The position numbers and the translations under genes are program-made. A stretch of DNA of 6,018 nt from SCGC-AG-212-J23 sp035762345 (GTDB taxonomy: Bacteria; Pseudomonadota; Gammaproteobacteria; Burkholderiales; SG8-39), in NCBI GenBank assembly GCA_035762345.1, contig DASTPE010000152.1:1-6018 (forward strand), given 5' to 3'. Each line of letters starts with the position of its first letter. Within the stretch, counting starts at the first letter, position 1. The notes below the pieces were generated by a model. That model saw only the letters and a program-made list of their open reading frames with translations. It ran no database searches and was not told where the DNA came from. Below are positions 1 to 3,571 of the stretch, in pieces.

Positions 1-1817
1 TCAGCGTGCTCGGCGACGTTCCGGCCGGCCGACTGCACCGCGCGATCGTGCAGAAAGGCCTCGCCTCCCATGCCTGGGGCGGCGAGCGCGCGCTGCACGA
101 TCCGGGCTACGTGCTCTTCGGCGCTTACCTCGGCAGGGAGCAAAGCGTGGCCGACGCGCGCGAGCGGCTCTTAGAGGTGGTCGAAGGGGTGGCGCGCGAG
201 AAGGTGACCGCGGATGAGCTCGAGCGCGCGCGCACGACGCTGCTCAACGAGTTCGAGAAGGCGCAGCTCGACACCTCGGCGCTCGTGCGTTCGCTCAGCG
301 AGTTCATCGCCACCGGCGACTGGCGGCTTTTCTTCCTCTACCGCGACCGCCTGCGCAAGGTGACGCTCGAGGACGTGCAGCGCGTCGCCGAGCAATACCT
401 CAAACCCGCCAATCGGGTGCTCGGCGAGTTCATCCCCACCGAGCGGCCCGACCGCGCCGAAATTCCAACTACGCCGGATCTGCAGTCCGTGCTCGCGGGA
501 TATACGGGCGGCGCGACCGTGCAGCTCGGCGAGGCCTTCGATCCCTCGCCTCAGAACATCGAAAAGCGAACCCTCAAGCGGGAGCTGTCCAACGGCATCC
601 GGGCCGCGTTCCTCCCCAAGCAGACACGCGGCGCTCGGGTGGTCGCCACGCTCACGCTGCACTGGGGCGACGAGAAGAGCCTGATGCACCGCGAAACGGC
701 GTGCGACTTCGCCGGCGCGATGCTCATGCGCGGCACGCGCACGCGCAGCCGCATCGAGCTCAAGGAGGCCTTCGAGCGCCTGAACGCGAGCGTGCAGCTG
801 AGCGGGGAAGGCGCGCACATCGAGGTACGCGGCGAAAATTTGGTGCCGACACTCGAGCTCGTCGCGGAGGCCTTGCGCGAGCCGGCGTTCTCGCCGGCGG
901 AGTTCGACGAGATGAAGCGCGCGGCGCTGTCCGGCGCGGAAGCGCAGCGCCAGGAGCCGGCCTCGCTCGCGAGCGTGCGGCTCGCGCGGCATCTGCACGA
1001 GTACGCGCCCGGGCATCCGCACTACACCCCGACGGTCGACGAGCGCATCGCGCTCATGCGCAAAACCACCCTCGAGGACGCGATCGCCTGCTACCGCGAG
1101 CTCTACGGCGCGACCGGCGCCGATTTCGTCGCGATCGGCGACTTCGATCCCGGGATGTTGGCAGGCGCGGTGGACCGGCTTCTCGGCCCATGGCGCACGC
1201 CGCATCCGTTCCAGCGCGTTCCTTCGCGCTACTTCGATCGCCCCGGGTTCGAGGATTCGCTCGTCACGCCCGACAAGGCGAACGCCGCGCTGCGCGCCGG
1301 CATCAACGTGCGCATGCGCGATGATCATCCCGACTTCCCCGCACTAGTCCTCGCGAACCACCTCCTCGGCGGCAGCTCCACGGCACGCGTCCCGGCGCGC
1401 GTGCGGGAGAAGGAAGGCCTGTCCTACAGCACCTACACCACCTTCAGCTCCAGCGCGCTCGACGAGGCCGCTTCCTTCCGCGTCGGCTCGATCTTCGCGC
1501 CGCAGAACCGCGCGCGCGTCGAGCGCGCGATCCGCGAGGAGCTCGAGCGCGCGGTGCGCGAAGGATTCAGCGCGGCCGAGGTCGAGGCCGGCAAGCGCTC
1601 GGTGCTCGAGGCGCGGCGCCTCGCGCGCTCGCAGGACCGTGCCCTCGCCGGCCGGCTCGGGCACTACCTCTTCGTCAAGCGCACGTTCGCCTGGGATGTC
1701 GATTTCGAGAAGAAGATCGCGGCGCTCACACCCGCGCAGATCAACGCCGCGCTGCGCCGGCACATCGACCCGGCGCGGCTCGCCGTTGTCGTCGCGGGAG
1801 ACCTGAACAAGAACTAG
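1..1817 (+). CDS. M16-family zinc metallopeptidase (insulinase/PqqL-like), 3' part; 5' end outside window
   Basis: The frame is open to the left edge (first full codon at 3), so this is the C-terminal part of a larger protein. The GTG at 6 is simply the first start-like codon in the window, not a credible start. Counting it as residue 1, residues 1-140 look like the end of an M16_C domain (GYVLFGAYLGREQS, then a helix with TADELERA). Residues about 188-330 form a second M16 domain, and 345-520 a second M16_C domain with the typical R-EKEGLSYS stretch at 466-474. In the second M16 domain the HxxEH zinc site is replaced by DFAGA (234-238, before MLMRGT), so this half is non-catalytic. In four-domain M16 proteins of about 900 residues the catalytic HxxEH sits in the first domain, here upstream of the window. 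Such proteins are usually periplasmic or membrane-anchored peptidases; the signal region is not visible. The gene ends with TAG at 1815 and converges on mscL. The family is secure; the substrate is unknown. Confidence 0.9.
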   Translation, partial: SVLGDVPAGRLHRAIVQKGLASHAWGGERALHDPGYVLFGAYLGREQSVADARERLLEVVEGVAREKVTADELERARTTLLNEFEKAQLDTSALVRSLSEFIATGDWRLFFLYRDRLRKVTLEDVQRVAEQYLKPANRVLGEFIPTERPDRAEIPTTPDLQSVLAGYTGGATVQLGEAFDPSPQNIEKRTLKRELSNGIRAAFLPKQTRGARVVATLTLHWGDEKSLMHRETACDFAGAMLMRGTRTRSRIELKEAFERLNASVQLSGEGAHIEVRGENLVPTLELVAEALREPAFSPAEFDEMKRAALSGAEAQRQEPASLASVRLARHLHEYAPGHPHYTPTVDERIALMRKTTLEDAIACYRELYGATGADFVAIGDFDPGMLAGAVDRLLGPWRTPHPFQRVPSRYFDRPGFEDSLVTPDKANAALRAGINVRMRDDHPDFPALVLANHLLGGSSTARVPARVREKEGLSYSTYTTFSSSALDEAASFRVGSIFAPQNRARVERAIREELERAVREGFSAAEVEAGKRSVLEARRLARSQDRALAGRLGHYLFVKRTFAWDVDFEKKIAALTPAQINAALRRHIDPARLAVVVAGDLNKN

Positions 1818-1845
1818 GCGGCGCCTCGGGCTCTGACCCCGATTT
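1818..1845. other. Convergent intergenic gap with a 13-nt imperfect palindrome
   Basis: This 28-bp gap separates the stops of the M16 peptidase gene and mscL. It contains GGGCTCTGACCCC at 1828-1840, whose reverse complement is GGGGTCAGAGCCC: three G:C pairs, a mismatch, then TC/GA around a central base. A terminator serving both genes would be expected here, but the stem is short and has no T-tract on either strand, so intrinsic termination is weakly supported. It could also be a dispersed REP-like motif. Confidence 0.3.
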
Positions 1846-2220
1846 CTAGCGCCTTTGCTTCAGTAGATCCCGGATCTCCTCCAGAAGCACCTCCTGCCGC
1901 GGCGGCGCGGCGGGGGCTGCCTCCTCCTTGCGCTTGAGCCGGTTGATCACCTTTACGGCAAGGAAGATCGCCCAGGCGATGATGATGAAGTCGACGCAGG
2001 TCTGGATGAACTTGCCGTACTGGATCTTCGCCTGGCCAATCTGCACCTGCAGGCCGGTGAAGTCGAGCCCTCCGATCAGCGTGCCGACCAGCGGCATGAC
2101 GATGTCCCCCACCAGCGAGGCGACAATCTTGCCGAACGCGGCGCCGATGATGACGCCGACCGCCAGGTCGACGGCGTTTCCCTTGATCGCGAACTCGCGG
2201 AACTCCTTGACGATGCTCAT
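1846..2220 (-). CDS. mscL: Large-conductance mechanosensitive channel MscL
   Basis: Encodes 124 residues, close to the family size (E. coli 136). MscL forms a homopentameric inner-membrane channel that opens under extreme membrane tension and releases solutes during hypo-osmotic shock. The N-terminus MSIVKEFREFAIKGN is nearly identical to the amphipathic S1 helix of E. coli MscL. TM1 (about 15-44) holds the pore-gate residues L19, G22 and V23 within LAVGVIIGAAFGKIV. TM2 is about 72-95 (VDFIIIAWAIFLAVKVINRL), followed by a charged, Ala/Pro-rich linker and the C-terminal bundle helix EVLLEEIRDLLKQR. The periplasmic loop is about 7 residues shorter than in E. coli. The ATG at 2220 is chosen because it matches the family N-terminus and follows a strong Shine-Dalgarno; the frame stays open upstream only as a shadow inside greB. 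The start overlaps the greB stop as ATGA, implying cotranscription and translational coupling. Confidence 0.97.
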   Translation of the reverse strand: MSIVKEFREFAIKGNAVDLAVGVIIGAAFGKIVASLVGDIVMPLVGTLIGGLDFTGLQVQIGQAKIQYGKFIQTCVDFIIIAWAIFLAVKVINRLKRKEEAAPAAPPRQEVLLEEIRDLLKQRR

Positions 2221-2759
2221 CGGTAGCTCACCTCCAAGATTTCGAGTTGTTCTTCCCCCGCCGGGCTGCGCAGCGTCACGACGTCGCCCTCGCGCGCCTT
2301 GAGCAGCGCCTTCGCCATCGGCGAGATCCACGAGACCTGGCCGCGCGCCGGGTCGGCTTCGTCCACGCCCACGATGGTGATCTCCTTCGTTTCCGCTGGC
2401 GTGCGGATCTTCACCGTCGCGCCGAAGAATACCTGGTCGGTCTCGCGTCCGGCCGAATGCACGACCTGCGCGCTTTCGAGCCGCTTGATGAGGAAGCGCA
2501 CTCGCCGGTCGATTTCGCGCAGCCGCCGCTTGCCGTAGATATAATCGGCGTTCTCCGAGCGGTCGCCGAGCGACGCGGCCCACGCCACGGTCTTCACCAC
2601 TTGGGGCCGCTCGAGCTCCACCAGCCTGCGCAGCTCCGCTTCGAGCCGAGCGTAGCCGGCTGGCGTAAGGTAATTCTTTCCGCCGGGCGCGAGCTTCGGC
2701 GTCGCCGCGTCTTCGTCCTCGTCGGCAGCGCCTTCTTCCTTGACGAACGCCTTGGACAT
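2217..2759 (-). CDS. greB: Transcription elongation factor GreB
   Basis: Encodes 180 residues. GreB inserts its coiled coil into the RNA polymerase secondary channel and stimulates cleavage of backtracked RNA, rescuing arrested complexes. The GreA/GreB N-terminal coiled coil spans about 28-103 and carries the signature WAASLGDRSENADYIYGKRR. The acidic tip residues that coordinate the catalytic Mg2+ are D66 and E69, matching D41 and E44 of E. coli GreB. The C-terminal FKBP-like domain (about 107-180) begins with VFFGATV and contains the hallmark ISPMAKALLKAREGD. GreB rather than GreA is supported by WAASLGDRSENADY, by LREIDRRVRFL and by VFFGA. Residues 1-28 (MSKAFVKEEG and an Asp/Glu-rich run) precede the E. 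coli start; an extension of this style is familiar from betaproteobacterial GreB and supports the ATG at 2759. No clear Shine-Dalgarno precedes this ATG. The gene is upstream of, and overlaps, mscL. Confidence 0.96.
   Translation of the reverse strand: MSKAFVKEEGAADEDEDAATPKLAPGGKNYLTPAGYARLEAELRRLVELERPQVVKTVAWAASLGDRSENADYIYGKRRLREIDRRVRFLIKRLESAQVVHSAGRETDQVFFGATVKIRTPAETKEITIVGVDEADPARGQVSWISPMAKALLKAREGDVVTLRSPAGEEQLEILEVSYR
2228..2235 (-). promoter_or_regulatory. Strong ribosome-binding site of mscL inside greB
   Basis: Read on the - strand, GGAGGTGA lies 7 nt before the mscL ATG. It pairs over all eight bases with the anti-Shine-Dalgarno end of 16S rRNA. It lies within the last codons of greB, so mscL can initiate efficiently even though its start overlaps the greB stop. 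It also fixes the mscL start at 2220. Confidence 0.75.
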
Positions 2760-2768
2760 CCGGCCGGT

Positions 2769-2774
2769 ATTATC
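2769..2774 (-). promoter_or_regulatory. Possible -10 element of greB in the divergent gap
   Basis: On the - strand GATAAT (5 of 6 to TATAAT) ends 9 nt before the greB ATG. No good -35 hexamer lies 16-18 bp upstream. If used, transcription would begin within a few bases of the ATG, giving an almost leaderless message, which fits the lack of a Shine-Dalgarno. The divergent gap is 67 bp (2760-2826) and must also serve the + strand gene, for which I see no convincing promoter. The call is tentative. Confidence 0.22.
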
Positions 2775-2815
2775 GCTTGCCAGCGCGCCACGATGCTTTC
2801 AGAATCGCGCTGCAC

Positions 2816-2821
2816 AAGGGG
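2816..2821 (+). promoter_or_regulatory. Ribosome-binding site of the ankyrin membrane protein gene
   Basis: AAGGGG lies 5 nt before the ATG at 2827, within a purine-rich run (AAGGGGAAGGG). It favours this ATG over the in-frame TTG at 2740, which lies inside the opposing greB gene and would add 29 residues unlike an N-terminus. Confidence 0.55.
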
Positions 2822-2826
2822 AAGGG

Positions 2827-3549
2827 ATGGCAGACACAAAAAAAGAAGGCCTGGATTTCCTCACACGGCTGCGCATCCGCGAGCTGATCCTGATGGGCCT
2901 CCTCCTGATCGCCGCGGTCACGGCGAACCTGCCCCAGGAATACGTCGAGCAAACCCTGGGCGTGAACCGCGGAGCCCTGGTCGCGTGCCTCGGCATCGCG
3001 GTGATCATCGGCCTCTTTCTCTACCTCAAGACCGGGCTTTTCATCGCCGTGGTGCTGCTCATCGCGGGCGCCAATATGCCCGACCAGATTGCCGAGGGCC
3101 TGAACGTCTCCAAGGTCCCGATCCTGCTCGCGCTGGTCGCGCTGGTGGGCGTCGGGCTCATCAACTACGTGGTCAAGCTCGTGCCGACCGGGCTCGAGCC
3201 CAAGCCCAAGGAAAAAAGCGCCGAGGGCGTCCGCGCGCTCTTTTACGCGATCGAAAAGAACAATCTGGTGTACGCGCAGAAGGTGCTGGCGATGAACTTC
3301 GATCCCAGCCTGCACCATGACAACGGCTATACCCCGCTCTGCTATGCCGCGATGCGCGGGAGCGTGCCGATGATCGAGCTCTTGCTGCGAAACGGCGCTG
3401 ATCCGATGCAGACGACGCTCGAAGGCGACAGCCCGGTGGAGCTTGCGCTGCGCTTCGGCCATGCCGACGCCGCCGATGTTCTCAAGGGCGCCCGGCGCGG
3501 TCTCGCCCCGCAGCCCGAAGACGAGACCGAGGCAGCCGCCGCCGGCTAG
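2827..3549 (+). CDS. Membrane protein with four predicted TM helices and a C-terminal ankyrin-repeat domain; function unknown
   Basis: Encodes 240 residues. A short charged N-terminus (MADTKKEG) is followed by four hydrophobic segments: about 19-35, 49-67, 69-83 and 97-119. The soluble tail carries ankyrin-type repeats: a degenerate one at about 134-163 (VRALFYAIEKNNLVYAQKVL), a canonical one at about 166-198 (GYTPLCYAAMRGSVPMIELLLRNGADP), and a partial one at about 199-222 (GDSPVELALRFGHADAADVL). It ends in an acidic/Ala tail. Four TM segments would put both ends on the same side, probably the cytoplasm, so the repeats could present a protein-binding face at the inner membrane. I recognise no enzyme motif and assign no name. 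It lies 22 bp upstream of nrdJ on the same strand, so cotranscription is likely, but a functional link to the reductase is only a guess. The ATG at 2827 has a good Shine-Dalgarno. Confidence 0.85.
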   Translation: MADTKKEGLDFLTRLRIRELILMGLLLIAAVTANLPQEYVEQTLGVNRGALVACLGIAVIIGLFLYLKTGLFIAVVLLIAGANMPDQIAEGLNVSKVPILLALVALVGVGLINYVVKLVPTGLEPKPKEKSAEGVRALFYAIEKNNLVYAQKVLAMNFDPSLHHDNGYTPLCYAAMRGSVPMIELLLRNGADPMQTTLEGDSPVELALRFGHADAADVLKGARRGLAPQPEDETEAAAAG

Positions 3550-3551
3550 AT

Positions 3552-3571
3552 TACTGTATACTTTTCCAGTA
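3552..3571 (+). promoter_or_regulatory. LexA-like operator (candidate SOS box) abutting the nrdJ start
   Basis: TACTGTATACTTTTCCAGTA matches the E. coli-type LexA consensus (TACTGTATATATATACAGTA) at 16 of 20 positions. The core is CTGT-N8-CCAG against the ideal CTGT-N8-ACAG, a single mismatch. The outer arms form a perfect 6-bp inverted repeat, TTACTG (3551-3556) and CAGTAA (3567-3572). It contains TATACT (3557-3562), a good -10 hexamer, so a bound repressor would cover both the possible promoter and the start codon. There is no clear -35. Assignment to LexA is inferred from similarity only. Confidence 0.45.

Noticed and set aside
171..1328. Long open frame on the - strand (385 codons) opposite the M16 gene
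   Set aside because: High GC keeps the antisense frames open. The translation is Arg/Glu/Val-rich without any domain, while the + strand frame shows clear M16 features.
2221..2583. Upstream extension of the mscL frame to 2583
   Set aside because: The added residues are an out-of-frame reading of greB; the MscL family N-terminus and a strong Shine-Dalgarno place the start at 2220.
2740..2773. TTGACG (2740) and TATTAT (2768) as a + strand promoter for the ankyrin gene
   Set aside because: The spacing is 22 bp, well outside the usual 16-18 bp, and the first element lies in greB coding sequence.
2838..2844. A-AAA-AAA slippery heptamer in codons 4-6 of the ankyrin gene, with a long -1 frame beyond it
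   Set aside because: It is in the right phase for -1 slippage, but it lies at the very start of the gene, no stimulatory stem or internal Shine-Dalgarno was seen, and the -1 product is a GC-rich shadow. An A-rich start probably just eases initiation.
3550..3571. Cobalamin riboswitch controlling nrdJ, expected for a B12-dependent enzyme
   Set aside because: The gap is only 22 bp and the gap before the ankyrin gene only 67 bp, both far too short for the roughly 200-nt aptamer. No B12-box-like conserved core is seen.
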